NCBI RefSeq assembly: GCF_000235745.1
Contig: NZ_AGSX01000043.1
Coordinates: 62,001 to 126,000 of the forward strand
Length of the DNA stretch: 64,000 nt
Direction: 5' to 3'
Source of the DNA: Stutzerimonas stutzeri SDM-LAC
Lineage (GTDB): Bacteria; Pseudomonadota; Gammaproteobacteria; Pseudomonadales; Pseudomonadaceae
This document shows positions 44,944 through 54,475 of the stretch, piece after piece; position 1 is the first letter of the stretch, and each line of letters starts with the position of its first letter. Position numbers and translations under genes: made by a program. A model generated the notes under the pieces. It worked only from the letters and a program-made list of their open reading frames with translations. It made no database searches and was not told the DNA's origin.

Positions 44944-46305
44944 TCACCTCTTCTCGGTTGACGGCCCGTTGGCCGCAATCACATCCAGTTGCAAGCCATG
45001 CCGTGCCACCACGCGAACCTGCTGGCCCACCTGCAGCGGCGCCGTTCCCCTCACTTGCCAGTGCTCGCCGTGCAGCTGCACCCAGCCATTGCCGGGACGA
45101 TCGGCCTCGACACTGGTGATTCGGGTCAGCGTACCGATCAGCTCGCCATCACCGGTGACCACGGGCTGCCGCCGGGCTTTGAGCGCCATGCTGACGATGG
45201 CAAAGACAAGCAGTGCGCTGATGACTCCAAGGGTGCCGATCAGCGCCAATGGAATGCCGAAGCCTGGCACCTCCGTGTCGATCAGGATCACCGAACCGGC
45301 GACAAAAGCAGCAACGCCGCCCAGGCCTACCACGCCGAAGCTGGGGACGAAGGCTTCGGCGACCATGAACGCAAGGCCCAGGAGAATCAGGGCGACCCCG
45401 GCATAGTTGATTGGCAGCAGTTGCAGCGAAAATAACGCCAGCAGCAGACAGATACCGCCAATGACGCCGCCGGCGCCGGTGCCCGGGTTGGAAAACTCGA
45501 AGACCAGTCCGTAGATGCCGATCATCATCAGGATCAGCGCAACGCTGGGGTTGGTAATCACCGCCAGCAGACGGACTCGCCAGTCCGGGTCATGGCGCTC
45601 GACCGTGGCGCCAGCTGTCCTCAATGTCTGCGGGCCAGTGGCGGTCTGGATGGTTTGCCCGTCGAGCTGGGTCAGCAGGTCATCGAGGTCGTCAGCCAGG
45701 TAGTCGACTACGTTCAGCTCCAATGCCTCGGTTGCCGACAGGCTGACCGCCTCGCGCACGGCCCGTTCGGCCCATTCGGCATTGCGCTCGCGCAGTTGCG
45801 CCAGGCCGCGGATATAAGCGGCTGCATCGTTCACCTGCTTGCGGCTCAAGGCGTCGCCGCTCTTTTCCTCTTTCTCGGCGTCCGGTGAAGGCGCCGGTGG
45901 GCCGCCACCGCTGCCACCGATCTGCACCGGAGTCGCGGCGCCGAGGTTGGTGCCGGGCGTCATTGCGGCGATGTGACTGGCGTAGAGCATGTAAGTACCA
46001 GCGCTGGCCGCCCGCGAACCGCTGGGGGTGACATAGGTGGCAATCGGCACCGGGCTTGCGAGCATCTCCTTGATGATGCCGCGCATCGAAATGTCCAGCC
46101 CGCCGGGTGTGTCCAGTTCCAGCACCAGCAGCTGGGCCTCTGCGTCCTGGGCTCGCTGGATTCCCCGAATCACATAGTCGGCGCTGGCCGGGCCGATGAC
46201 CCCATCGACACGCAGCACCGTGATTGGGCCAGCTCCATGGCTGGCGCCTGGGAAGGCCAGCAACAGCATCAGCCAGAGGAGGCGTTGGGCGACGTAACGG
46301 CACAT
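44944..46305 (-). CDS. NfeD-type membrane-bound serine protease (ClpP-like)
   Basis: A 453-residue protein with a signal peptide (MCRYVAQRLLWLMLLLAFPG). The ClpP-like domain (residues 25-240) has VLELDTPGGLDISMRGIIKE, then the catalytic serine in SRAASAGTYMLYA, and the Lys around KQVNDAAAYIRGL. Four or five membrane helices follow (residues 250-370) and a C-terminal OB-fold (NfeDC: DRPGNGWVQLHGEHWQV). Archaeal relatives cleave the C-terminus of stomatins. It is the first gene of the NfeD-slipin-LEA2 operon. Confidence 0.92.
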   Translation of the reverse strand: MCRYVAQRLLWLMLLLAFPGASHGAGPITVLRVDGVIGPASADYVIRGIQRAQDAEAQLLVLELDTPGGLDISMRGIIKEMLASPVPIATYVTPSGSRAASAGTYMLYASHIAAMTPGTNLGAATPVQIGGSGGGPPAPSPDAEKEEKSGDALSRKQVNDAAAYIRGLAQLRERNAEWAERAVREAVSLSATEALELNVVDYLADDLDDLLTQLDGQTIQTATGPQTLRTAGATVERHDPDWRVRLLAVITNPSVALILMMIGIYGLVFEFSNPGTGAGGVIGGICLLLALFSLQLLPINYAGVALILLGLAFMVAEAFVPSFGVVGLGGVAAFVAGSVILIDTEVPGFGIPLALIGTLGVISALLVFAIVSMALKARRQPVVTGDGELIGTLTRITSVEADRPGNGWVQLHGEHWQVRGTAPLQVGQQVRVVARHGLQLDVIAANGPSTEKR

Positions 46306-46534
46306 CGAACGTGACCTCGCGTTTCGGCCGGGAGGGATTGCGACAGTTCTAGGAGGATAGTTCAGCTAGACGGAGGTTCCCTGCGACCAGGGTGGTCATT
46401 GACTCAAGTCATCAGTGAGGCCCTGCGTGTCTGAACTCTGCCACGCTGCTCGGCCTCACACTGATACGAGACAGAATTTCCAGGACGACAACACAGCCTG
46501 GTTGATGGCGTCCTCCCGGCCCTGAGGAGTTTGT

Positions 46535-47368
46535 ATGCGCGTTCATCATCTCAACTGCGGGTGCATGTGTCCGGTGGGGGGCAAGCTGTTCGACGGCTTC
46601 AGCTCCGGACTTACCGCGAGTCTGGTGTGTCACTGTCTTCTGATCGAGACCGACACGCACGGGTTGGTGCTGGTGGATACCGGCTTCGGCAGCTGTGATG
46701 TGCTGGAGCCGCGCAAGCGCCTCAGCAGCTTCTTCATCACGGTCAACAATATCCAGTTCGAGCGGCGCTTCACGGCGTTGGAGCAGGTGCAGCAATTGGG
46801 CTTCAGCCCGCAGGACGTGCAACACATCGTGTTGACGCATCTGGATTTCGACCACGCCGGTGGGCTAGTAGATTTTCCGAGCGCACAGGTTCACGTTCTG
46901 CAGCGGGAGATGGACGCGGCGCGCACGACCCACAGTTTTCTCAGCGATCGTCGGTATCGTCACCAGCAATGGGACGACGTCCGTAACTGGCAGTTCTACG
47001 AACCGGGCGGCGACACCTGGTTCGGCTTCCAGGCGGTGCGTGAGCTGCGTGGCCTGCCACCGGAAATCATGCTTATCCCGCTGACGGGGCACACTCACGG
47101 ACACGCGGGAGTCGCATTGCAGACGGATAGTGGCTGGCTGTTGCACGCCGGTGACGCATACTTTTATCGAGACGAAGTTGGCCAGGCCGAGCGTCACTGC
47201 ACGCCGGGGCTGCGTTTGTACCAGCGGATGATGGAAGTGGATCGACCGGCTCGCCTGGCCAATCAACATCGTTTGTGGACTCTATCGCTGGAACACAAAG
47301 ATGAGGTGACGCTTTTTTGCAGTCATGATGCCAAGGAGCTGGAGCGCATGCGGGCGAGGACGGTTTGA
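46535..47368 (+). CDS. MBL-fold metallo-hydrolase
   Basis: A 277-residue protein of the metallo-beta-lactamase superfamily. The metal motif is VLTHLDFDHAGGL (residues 98-110), with further ligands in GHTHGHAG and LLHAGDAYF. HLDFDHAGG is the form found in lactone hydrolases (AttM/AiiA-like) and related enzymes. The substrate cannot be decided. There is no signal peptide. The ATG at 46535 has TGAGGAG upstream. Its stop (TGA) overlaps the next gene's ATG by one base (TGATG), so they are coupled. Confidence 0.88.
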   Translation: MRVHHLNCGCMCPVGGKLFDGFSSGLTASLVCHCLLIETDTHGLVLVDTGFGSCDVLEPRKRLSSFFITVNNIQFERRFTALEQVQQLGFSPQDVQHIVLTHLDFDHAGGLVDFPSAQVHVLQREMDAARTTHSFLSDRRYRHQQWDDVRNWQFYEPGGDTWFGFQAVRELRGLPPEIMLIPLTGHTHGHAGVALQTDSGWLLHAGDAYFYRDEVGQAERHCTPGLRLYQRMMEVDRPARLANQHRLWTLSLEHKDEVTLFCSHDAKELERMRARTV

Positions 47369-47583
47369 TGAGGCAACCAGACGATGATCGCGTTGGCGGC
47401 GCGGTACGCACCATGATGGGCTATGTAAGGTGGATCGGCTTCGTAGCCTGTTCGCTCGCGGCACTAGGGTATGCAGCGATCGGTAACTACAATATGACCG
47501 GGCTGATGCTGGCATTGGCCGTGCTGTCATGGCTCAACATCCGGCGCAAGCGCAACAAATCCGAACCGCCTACGGGTTACTAG
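47368..47583 (+). CDS. Small membrane protein coupled to the MBL hydrolase
   Basis: A 71-residue protein with two hydrophobic segments (YVRWIGFVACSLAALGYAAI and MTGLMLALAVLSWLNI) and a basic C-terminus (RRKRNKSEPP), giving an N-in, C-in hairpin. The ATG at 47368 overlaps the MBL stop by one base. I do not recognise the family. The coupling suggests it is made in step with the hydrolase. Confidence 0.65.
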   Translation: MRQPDDDRVGGAVRTMMGYVRWIGFVACSLAALGYAAIGNYNMTGLMLALAVLSWLNIRRKRNKSEPPTGY

Positions 47584-47974
47584 CGGCGCAGAACCCGACG
47601 GCTGACTGTCATGTTCGACCATCCGCTTATGGCGACGGGCTGGGCGTATCTGCGATAGTCGGCGGGCTGAAGCGATACCTGCTCGGCGTTGCACGCGGCT
47701 CACAAGGCCGGCGGCATCAACGCATTCAGCTGACCGCATTCCAAGGCCAGCCGCGTTCTCTCCCTCTTGCGCCCGTCGGGTGCCCCAGGCGACTCAAACG
47801 GTCGCTACCGGATGCTAGAAATCGCTGCCTTTCCCGGTTGCGGTTGCTCCATCGAAACGCCCCGGCGCGCGGTCTACAGGCGCGCCGATTGCCGCAGGAA
47901 AAGGAACCCCTTTGCGCCTACCCGGTCGATTCACAGTAGACCGATTGGCTAATCCAGACCTAAGGGGAACCACA
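47584..47974. other. 391-base region without a convincing gene
   Basis: Frames here give only compositionally odd, Arg-rich peptides and no good ribosome site. A short hairpin (47864-47870 with 47880-47886) is visible. The last 20 bases hold the ribosome site AAGGGGAACCACA of the Pmp3-like gene. Confidence 0.6.
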
Positions 47975-48133
47975 ATGGACCTGATCCGCATCATCGTCGC
48001 GATATTGCTGCCACCGCTGGGGGTGTTCCTGCAAGTGGGCCTTGGGGGCGCCTTCTGGTTGAATATCCTGCTGACCCTGCTGGGCTATATCCCGGGGATC
48101 ATCCATGCGGTCTGGATCATCGCCCGTCGCTGA
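47975..48133 (+). CDS. Pmp3/YqaE-family small hydrophobic protein
   Basis: A 52-residue protein with two membrane helices: IRIIVAILLPPLGVFLQVG and FWLNILLTLLGYIPGIIHAVW. The PPLGVFL and GYIPGIIHA motifs are diagnostic of the Pmp3 (UPF0057) family, linked to membrane potential and osmotic or salt stress. AAGGGGAACCACA is its ribosome site. A strong terminator follows 20 bases after the stop. Confidence 0.93.
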   Translation: MDLIRIIVAILLPPLGVFLQVGLGGAFWLNILLTLLGYIPGIIHAVWIIARR

Positions 48134-48153
48134 CCTACGGCTGTAGCGACTGA

Positions 48154-48181
48154 AGCCTGGCCATTCGGCCGGGCTTTTTTG
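48154..48181 (+). terminator. Rho-independent terminator after the Pmp3-like gene
   Basis: AGCCTGGCC (48154-48162) pairs with GGCCGGGCT (48167-48175; one T-G pair) around ATTC and continues into a run of seven T. Confidence 0.92.
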
Positions 48182-48347
48182 TGCTTGCAAGCGAGGCGGT
48201 GTAAAGTCCTCGGTCGACTTGCATGCGTGACGCCTCCATTTCACGCGAAAGACCTTGAACGTGCCGGGATCGACGCATTGCAACGCCATACGTCGCTTTT
48301 CGCGCTGATGTGGGTGGCTGCCACGTGCTCCCCGTAAAGGAACCCAG

Positions 48348-51300
48348 ATGGGCGATTCATTCATCGATCAGAATCATTTCAAGCGCATCCTCAACCGCAA
48401 CGTGGCAGTACCGCTCGGTTTTGGCTTTCTAAGTGCGTTCTTCTTCAGCACCATCGTCTATTTTCTGCTCAACGTCAGCCACTGGGTCGAGCGCTCCGTG
48501 GAGGGTGTTGCATACGCTCACGACATGCTGAAGGTGATGGGTGAGCTGGAAGCCTCGATGCGTGGCTACCTCATCGCGGGAGAAGAGGTTTTTCTCGAAC
48601 CCTATCGCCGCGCATTGCCGGTTTACGACCGCCATCTGGAGCGGATCGAGCAGTACGCAGGCGATGACCCGGTACAGCTGAATCGGGTCGAGCGCGTGGC
48701 TCAGTTACACGATCTGTGGGTGGCCTTTGCCGAGGTGGCGATTGCGCGCCGGGCCCGCAACGAGCCGATCACGGAGTACGTGCGCAGCAAAGAAGGACTG
48801 GAGCTCAAGGAGGAGCAGCGTCGGCTGCTCGACGAGTTCATCGCCTACGAAAGGCAAGTCCGCGCCGAACGTACCGACACGACCGAAACGATCACCACCG
48901 CGCTAATCGGCGGTTTTTTGCTGTTCAGCCTGATCTTCAGCGGCCTGCTGGTTTATTTCGGGCGGCGCGACCTGATCAGTTTGTCGGACAGCTACTCGGA
49001 ATCGCTTGAGCGGCAACAGGCGCATGCTGCCGCACTGGAAAAGCAGGCCTGGTACCGAACCGGCCAGACCCAGCTCAGCGAATCGATGATCGGCGAGCAG
49101 GCGTTGCCGACCTTGGGCCAAAGCGTGCTTGGCTTCCTCGGGCGCTACCTCGGCATGAGCGTTGGCGCGCTCTATGTTACCCAGGACGGCAAACTGCAGC
49201 GCGTCGCGGAATTCGGCTGGGATCGGGATCGCTTGCAAGCGGGTCGCGCGTTGGAACTTGGCGAGGGGCTGGTGGGCCAGGTGGCCCTGGAGCGCCGCCC
49301 GATGTCGCTCGACAATGTGCCGCAGGGTTACCTGAACGTCAGTTCGGCGCTGGGTAGCGCTGACGCTGCGTCGGTACTGATCTTCCCGGTGGAAGACAGC
49401 GGCCTGGTCAACGCCGTGCTTGAAATCGGCTTCCTGCGGCCCTTGCTTGATGAAGACAGCGAGTTGCTGCGGCGGGTTAGCGAGAACATCGGCTCGGCCA
49501 TCGAAGCCGCGCGCTACCGCCAGCGTCTGCAGCGCATGCTCGCTGAAACCCAGCAGCTCAACGAGGAGCTGCAGGTGCAGCAGGAAGAGCTGCGCGCGGC
49601 CAACGAGGAGCTCGAAGAGCAGTCAAACGCCTTGCGTGAGTCGCAGGCGCACATGGAAGAGCAGCAGGCCGAACTGGAGCAGACCAACGAGCAGCTCGCC
49701 GAACAGACCCAGGCGCTGGCGCTGCAGCGTGACGAAACGGACCTGAAAAACCATCGCCTGCATGAGGTGCAGCTGATGCTCGAAGAGCGCGCCGATGAGT
49801 TGCAGCGTGCCAGTCGTTATAAATCGGAATTCCTCGCCAACATGTCCCACGAGCTGCGCACGCCGCTGAACAGCTCGCTGATTCTCGCCAAATTGCTGGC
49901 AGATAATCCCAACGGCAATCTGAAGGAAGACCAAGTGCAGTTCGCACGCTCGATCTACTCGGCGGGCAACGATTTGCTCAACCTGATCAACGACATCTTG
50001 GATATATCCAAGGTCGAAGCCGGCAAGCTGGATGTCCATCCCGAGCTGCTAGTCCTCACGCGATTGGTTGATGGGCTGAAGAGCCTGTTTCTCGCTCAGT
50101 CACTGGAAAAGACCCTGCAGTTCGACATTCAAGTCGACGAAAACGTGCCATCCAGCCTCTATACCGACCGCCAACGGCTGGAGCAGATTCTCAAGAACCT
50201 GCTGTCCAATGCCTTCAAATTCACCGAGAAAGGCTCGGTAGAACTTCGGGTCACGCGCCGCGACGACCAGCAGATCGCCTTTGCCGTGCGTGATTCGGGA
50301 ATCGGTATCCCCGCCGATCAGCAGGAGGTTATCTTCGAAGCCTTCCGTCAGGCCGACGGCACCACCAACCGGCGTTATGGCGGCACCGGGCTGGGCTTGT
50401 CCATTTCCCGCGAACTGGCCCAGCTGCTCGGCGGCACTATCGAGGTCAGTAGCGAGCCGGGGGCCGGTAGTGTGTTCACCTTGATCGTTCCGGAGAACTA
50501 CAGTGCCCCGGTGGCCGAGCAGGAGCCCGAGCCTTTACCTGCGGCGATCAATATCCAGGCAGCGCCTGTACCTGTGGCGACTCCGACTGCTGCAACGCCG
50601 CGACCGGTGCTGGAGCAAAGCCAAGGCGTGGCGACCGTGGCGGACGACCGCGAGCGCTTCCCGTTCGAGCGTTCGGTACTGGTGATCGAGGACGAGCCGC
50701 AGTTTGCCGGCATTCTTCGCGACCTAGCCCACGAACTGAAATACAGCTGCCTGATCGCGCAGAACGCCGACCACGGCTTCGACACCGCGGTGCAATACCG
50801 ACCCGATGCGATCCTGCTGGACATGCGCTTGCCGGATCACTCCGGGCTGACCGTGCTTGAACGACTCAAGGAAAACCCCATCACCCGACACATCCCGGTG
50901 CACATCGTCTCGGTGGAGGATCGTAAGGAAGCCGCGATGCAAATGGGCGCCATCGGCTACGCGACCAAACCGACGACCCGCGAAGACCTAAAGGCCGTAT
51001 TCGGCCGCTTCGAGGCGAAGTTGGCGCAGAAGGTCAAACGTATCTTGCTGGTTGAAGACGACGCCCGTCAGCGCGAAAGCGTGTCGCGCCTGATCGAAGA
51101 CATCGATATCGAAATCACCGCGGTGGAGTTCGGCGAGCAGGCCCTCGAGCTGCTCCGTACCACGGTTTTCGACTGCATGATCATCGACCTCAAACTGCCC
51201 GACATGGACGGCCATGAACTGCTCGAACGCATGGCGCGTGAAGATATCTGCTCGTTCCCGCCGGTCATCGTCTATACCGGGCGCAACCTGACCCGCGACG

Positions 51301-51851
51301 AAGAAGCGGCACTGATGAAATATTCGCGCTCGATCATCATTAAGGGCGCCCGGTCGCCGGAGCGATTGCTCGATGAGGTCACGCTGTTCCTGCACAAGGT
51401 GGAGTCGGACATGCCGCCGGAGCGGCAGAAGATGCTCAAAAGCGTGCGCAGCCGGGAAAAGGCCTTCGAAGGCCGCAAGATCCTGGTGGTCGACGACGAC
51501 GTGCGCAACGTTTTCGCGCTCACCAGTGCATTGGAGCAGAAGGGCGCGCTGATCGAGATCGCCCGCAATGGTCACGAGGCAATCGCCCAGCTGCAGAGTG
51601 TCGACGATATCGACCTGGTGCTGATGGACATCATGATGCCGGAGATGGATGGCTTCACCGCCATGCAAGAGATCCGCAAGGACCCACGCCTTGCCAAGCT
51701 GCCAATCATCGCCGTGACTGCAAAGGCGATGAAGGATGACCAGGATCGTTGCCTGCGCGCCGGGGCCAACGACTACCTGGCCAAGCCCATCGATCTGGAT
51801 CGACTGTTCTCGCTGATCCGTGTTTGGTTGCCGAAGGTGGAGCTGCTCTGA
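48348..51851 (+). CDS. Hybrid sensor histidine kinase with three receiver domains (CHASE3-GAF-HisKA-HATPase-REC-REC-REC)
   Basis: A 1167-residue inner-membrane kinase. Membrane helices at residues 23-42 and 184-204 bracket a CHASE3-type sensor with the RGYLIAGEE motif. A GAF domain (about 240-395), a Gln/Glu-rich coiled coil (395-490), HisKA with phospho-acceptor His501 in MSHELRTPLN, and HATPase_c (600-715; NAFKFT, DSGIGIP, GGTGLGLSI) follow. Three receivers carry acceptor Asp at 825, 947 and 1094; the middle one has an unusual SIIIKG end. A Pro/Ala-rich linker spans 716-770. The CheR gene starts two bases after its stop, so this gene leads a four-gene operon. The signal is unknown. Confidence 0.93.
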   Translation: MGDSFIDQNHFKRILNRNVAVPLGFGFLSAFFFSTIVYFLLNVSHWVERSVEGVAYAHDMLKVMGELEASMRGYLIAGEEVFLEPYRRALPVYDRHLERIEQYAGDDPVQLNRVERVAQLHDLWVAFAEVAIARRARNEPITEYVRSKEGLELKEEQRRLLDEFIAYERQVRAERTDTTETITTALIGGFLLFSLIFSGLLVYFGRRDLISLSDSYSESLERQQAHAAALEKQAWYRTGQTQLSESMIGEQALPTLGQSVLGFLGRYLGMSVGALYVTQDGKLQRVAEFGWDRDRLQAGRALELGEGLVGQVALERRPMSLDNVPQGYLNVSSALGSADAASVLIFPVEDSGLVNAVLEIGFLRPLLDEDSELLRRVSENIGSAIEAARYRQRLQRMLAETQQLNEELQVQQEELRAANEELEEQSNALRESQAHMEEQQAELEQTNEQLAEQTQALALQRDETDLKNHRLHEVQLMLEERADELQRASRYKSEFLANMSHELRTPLNSSLILAKLLADNPNGNLKEDQVQFARSIYSAGNDLLNLINDILDISKVEAGKLDVHPELLVLTRLVDGLKSLFLAQSLEKTLQFDIQVDENVPSSLYTDRQRLEQILKNLLSNAFKFTEKGSVELRVTRRDDQQIAFAVRDSGIGIPADQQEVIFEAFRQADGTTNRRYGGTGLGLSISRELAQLLGGTIEVSSEPGAGSVFTLIVPENYSAPVAEQEPEPLPAAINIQAAPVPVATPTAATPRPVLEQSQGVATVADDRERFPFERSVLVIEDEPQFAGILRDLAHELKYSCLIAQNADHGFDTAVQYRPDAILLDMRLPDHSGLTVLERLKENPITRHIPVHIVSVEDRKEAAMQMGAIGYATKPTTREDLKAVFGRFEAKLAQKVKRILLVEDDARQRESVSRLIEDIDIEITAVEFGEQALELLRTTVFDCMIIDLKLPDMDGHELLERMAREDICSFPPVIVYTGRNLTRDEEAALMKYSRSIIIKGARSPERLLDEVTLFLHKVESDMPPERQKMLKSVRSREKAFEGRKILVVDDDVRNVFALTSALEQKGALIEIARNGHEAIAQLQSVDDIDLVLMDIMMPEMDGFTAMQEIRKDPRLAKLPIIAVTAKAMKDDQDRCLRAGANDYLAKPIDLDRLFSLIRVWLPKVELL

Positions 51852-51852
51852 C

Positions 51853-52671
51853 ATGCCGGACCGCAACCAGGCCATCGAGCTGAAGCTGCTGATCGAAGCG
51901 ATCTACCTGCGCTACAGCTACGATTTCCGCGACTATTCCGGTGCTTCGCTCAAGCGCCGGGTGCTGCTGGCGTTGAAGCAGATGCGCTGCGAGAACATTT
52001 CGCAGCTTCAGCGGCGGATTCTCTATGACCCGCAGGCGTTCATGGAGCTGCTGCAGTTCCTCACCATCCCGGTGAGCGAAATGTTCCGTGACCCCAGCTA
52101 TTACCTGGCCTTGCGTGAGCAGGTGATTCCGGTACTGCGCACGTACCCGTCGCTGAAAATCTGGATTGCCGGTTGCAGCACGGGCGAAGAGGTCTACTCG
52201 ATGGCTATCCTGCTCAAGGAAGAAGGGCTGCTCGACCGTACAATCTTGTACGCAACAGACATCAACCCAAGGTCGCTCGAGCGTGCGCGTCAGGGCATCT
52301 TCAACATCGATAACATGCGCCAGTACACCGATAACTACCAATGTGCCGGTGGCAAGCACAGCTTGAGCGATTACTATACGGCCGCCTACGACTCGGCAAT
52401 CATGGATAAGTCCTTGAAAGAGAACGTAACGTTCGCCGATCACAGCTTGGCGACCGATAGCGTATTCGCCGAAACGCAGTTGATTTCCTGCCGCAACGTG
52501 CTGATCTATTTCAACAAGCCGCTGCAAGATCGGGCCTTTGGCCTGTTTCTCGATTCGCTTTGTTATCGCGGCTTTCTCGGCCTCGGCAGCAAGGAAACCC
52601 TCGAGTTTTCCGGCTATGCCGAGCGGTTCGAAGCCTTCAACAAGCAGGAAAGGATTTTCCGCAAGCTATGA
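51853..52671 (+). CDS. CheR-type protein-glutamate methyltransferase
   Basis: A 272-residue CheR. The N-terminal helical domain has YDFRDYSGASLKRRVLLAL, and the SAM site is IWIAGCSTGEEVYSMA (residues 103-118). LLDRTILYATDINPRSLERA and ISCRNVLIYF are conserved downstream. It lacks the beta-subdomain insertion needed for pentapeptide binding in some enterics. It starts immediately after the hybrid kinase stop and overlaps CheB by four bases. No chemoreceptor is encoded in the operon, so its target may be non-canonical. Confidence 0.93.
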   Translation: MPDRNQAIELKLLIEAIYLRYSYDFRDYSGASLKRRVLLALKQMRCENISQLQRRILYDPQAFMELLQFLTIPVSEMFRDPSYYLALREQVIPVLRTYPSLKIWIAGCSTGEEVYSMAILLKEEGLLDRTILYATDINPRSLERARQGIFNIDNMRQYTDNYQCAGGKHSLSDYYTAAYDSAIMDKSLKENVTFADHSLATDSVFAETQLISCRNVLIYFNKPLQDRAFGLFLDSLCYRGFLGLGSKETLEFSGYAERFEAFNKQERIFRKL

Positions 52672-53267
52672 ACGCGCCTGCCGAAGCCTCAACCAAGCTG
52701 CCCGCCCGGCCTGTGGATGCCGTGGTGATCGGCGCGTCGGCTGGCGGGTTGGCCGCGCTCAGTGCGCTGGTTTCGGGGTTGCCGCCTACGTTCCGCTTGC
52801 CGCTGCTGATGGTTCAGCATGTGCCCCCGAAAGGGCAGACCCAGCTGGTAGAGATCTTCCAGCGCAAGACCGATCTGGCTGTGAAGGAAGCGCGCGACAA
52901 GGAGCCGGTGCACGGCGGCACGCTCTACTTCGCAGCGCCGGGCTATCACCTGCTGGTCGAGGCGGACATGACGCTGTCGCTCAGCCAGGATGACGCGATG
53001 CATTTTTCGAGACCATCGATCGATGTGCTCTTCGAGTCAGCGGCCGATGTCTGGGGCGACCGGGTCGCCGGCATCCTCCTGACCGGAGCCAACGAGGACG
53101 GCGCCGCCGGTCTCGAGTCGATCAAGCAGGCCGGCGGCCTCACAATCGTTCAGGAGCCCGGCGAAGCCGAGGTGCCGACGATGCCACTTGCTGCACTCCA
53201 GCGCTTCGCGCCGGATTACATTTTGCCCTTACGCGATATTCATCGATTGTTGCGTGATCTGGAGTGA
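52668..53267 (+). CDS. CheB-type methylesterase without receiver domain
   Basis: A 199-residue protein consisting of the CheB catalytic domain alone. The catalytic triad is Ser24 (IGASAGGLAAL), His51 (VQHVPPKG) and Asp144 (GANEDGAAG). The receiver domain that normally controls CheB is absent, so activity is set some other way, perhaps by the operon's kinases. The start at 52668 is coupled to CheR (ATGA). The C-terminal DILPLRDI-like end is typical. Confidence 0.93.
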   Translation: MNAPAEASTKLPARPVDAVVIGASAGGLAALSALVSGLPPTFRLPLLMVQHVPPKGQTQLVEIFQRKTDLAVKEARDKEPVHGGTLYFAAPGYHLLVEADMTLSLSQDDAMHFSRPSIDVLFESAADVWGDRVAGILLTGANEDGAAGLESIKQAGGLTIVQEPGEAEVPTMPLAALQRFAPDYILPLRDIHRLLRDLE

Positions 53268-53270
53268 CCG

Positions 53271-54467
53271 ATGCCCAACCAAACCGATGAAGCGAACCTG
53301 CTGATCGTCGATGATCTGCCGGAAAACCTGCTGGCGCTGGACGCTCTGCTGAAGGGGCCGGGCATCCGCGTGCATCAGGCCGAATCGGCCGAACATGCGC
53401 TTGAGTTACTGCTTCGTCACGAGTTTGCGCTGGCCATACTCGATGTGCAGATGCCGGGCATGGATGGCTTCCAGCTGGCCGAGTTGATGCGCGGCACCGA
53501 GCGCACCAAGCAGATCCCGATCGTCTTTGTCAGCGCCGCCGGGCGCGAGCTCGACTATGCCTTCAAGGGCTACGAAAGCGGTGCCGTCGACTTCATGCAA
53601 AAGCCGCTGGACACCCATGCGGTGCGCAGCAAGGTCAGCGTGTTCGTTGACCTGTATCGCAACCGCAAGCGCCTGGCCCGTCAGCTGGAAGAGCTGGAGC
53701 GCAGCCGCCGCGAACAGGAGGTGTTGCTCAACGAGCTGCGCAGCACCAAGGCCGAGCTGGAGAATGCCGTGCGCATGCGCGACGACTTCATGTCGATCGT
53801 CTCCCATGAGCTGAAGACGCCACTCAATACGCTCATCCTGGAAGTACAGTTACGCAAGTTGCAGCTCGGTCGCGAGAACGTCGCGGCAATTAGCCCGGAC
53901 AGGCTACGGCAGATGGTCGACAAGGATGAGCGGCAAATCCAGAGCCTGATTCGCCTGATCGACGACATGCTCGACGTGTCGCGGATTCGCACCGGCAAGC
54001 TGTCAATTCGGCCGAGGCAGGCGGATCTGGGAAAGCTCGTAGCCAGCGTGGTGGAAAATTTTGCCCCGCAGATGGAGGTGAGTGGCTGCACGCTGCTGTT
54101 CCAGCGCCCCGAACCGATCATTGGTTGCTGGGATGAATTTCGTATCGAGCAGGTGCTGGCAAACCTGCTGACCAACGCCATGCGCTATGGCGCGGGTAAT
54201 CCGGTGCAAGTCAGCGTGACGCGTCAGGACGACGCGGCCTGCATCGAGGTGCGCGATCAAGGGATCGGGATCAGCGCGAAAAGCCTGGAGCGCATTTTCT
54301 GCCAGTTCGAGCGTGCCGAAGGCAGCGAAAGCAGCGCTGGGCTTGGCCTGGGATTGTTCATAGCAGAGCAGATCGTCAAAGCGCATAAAGGCCAGATTCA
54401 AGTCGAAAGTGAAGAAGGCAGAGGGGCGCTGTTCAGGGTTCTGCTGCCATTGAACACCGAGGCTTGA
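53271..54467 (+). CDS. Receiver-histidine kinase (REC-HisKA-HATPase)
   Basis: A 398-residue soluble protein. The receiver is at residues 8-125 with acceptor Asp58 (LAILDVQMPGMDG) and Lys111 (FMQKPLD); a coiled linker precedes HisKA, with His179 in IVSHELKTPLN, then HATPase_c (NLLTNAMRYG, DQGIGIS, GLGLGLFIAEQI). It can take phosphate from the upstream hybrid kinase and pass it on, or act as a reader. It begins three bases after CheB, last in the kinase-CheR-CheB operon. There is no DNA-binding domain. Confidence 0.93.
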   Translation: MPNQTDEANLLIVDDLPENLLALDALLKGPGIRVHQAESAEHALELLLRHEFALAILDVQMPGMDGFQLAELMRGTERTKQIPIVFVSAAGRELDYAFKGYESGAVDFMQKPLDTHAVRSKVSVFVDLYRNRKRLARQLEELERSRREQEVLLNELRSTKAELENAVRMRDDFMSIVSHELKTPLNTLILEVQLRKLQLGRENVAAISPDRLRQMVDKDERQIQSLIRLIDDMLDVSRIRTGKLSIRPRQADLGKLVASVVENFAPQMEVSGCTLLFQRPEPIIGCWDEFRIEQVLANLLTNAMRYGAGNPVQVSVTRQDDAACIEVRDQGIGISAKSLERIFCQFERAEGSESSAGLGLGLFIAEQIVKAHKGQIQVESEEGRGALFRVLLPLNTEA

Positions 54468-54475
54468 GGTTCGCG

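Noticed and set aside
47529-47939. A 136-codon frame overlapping the small membrane gene
   Set aside because: Arg-rich sequence without domain, no ribosome site, starts inside another gene.
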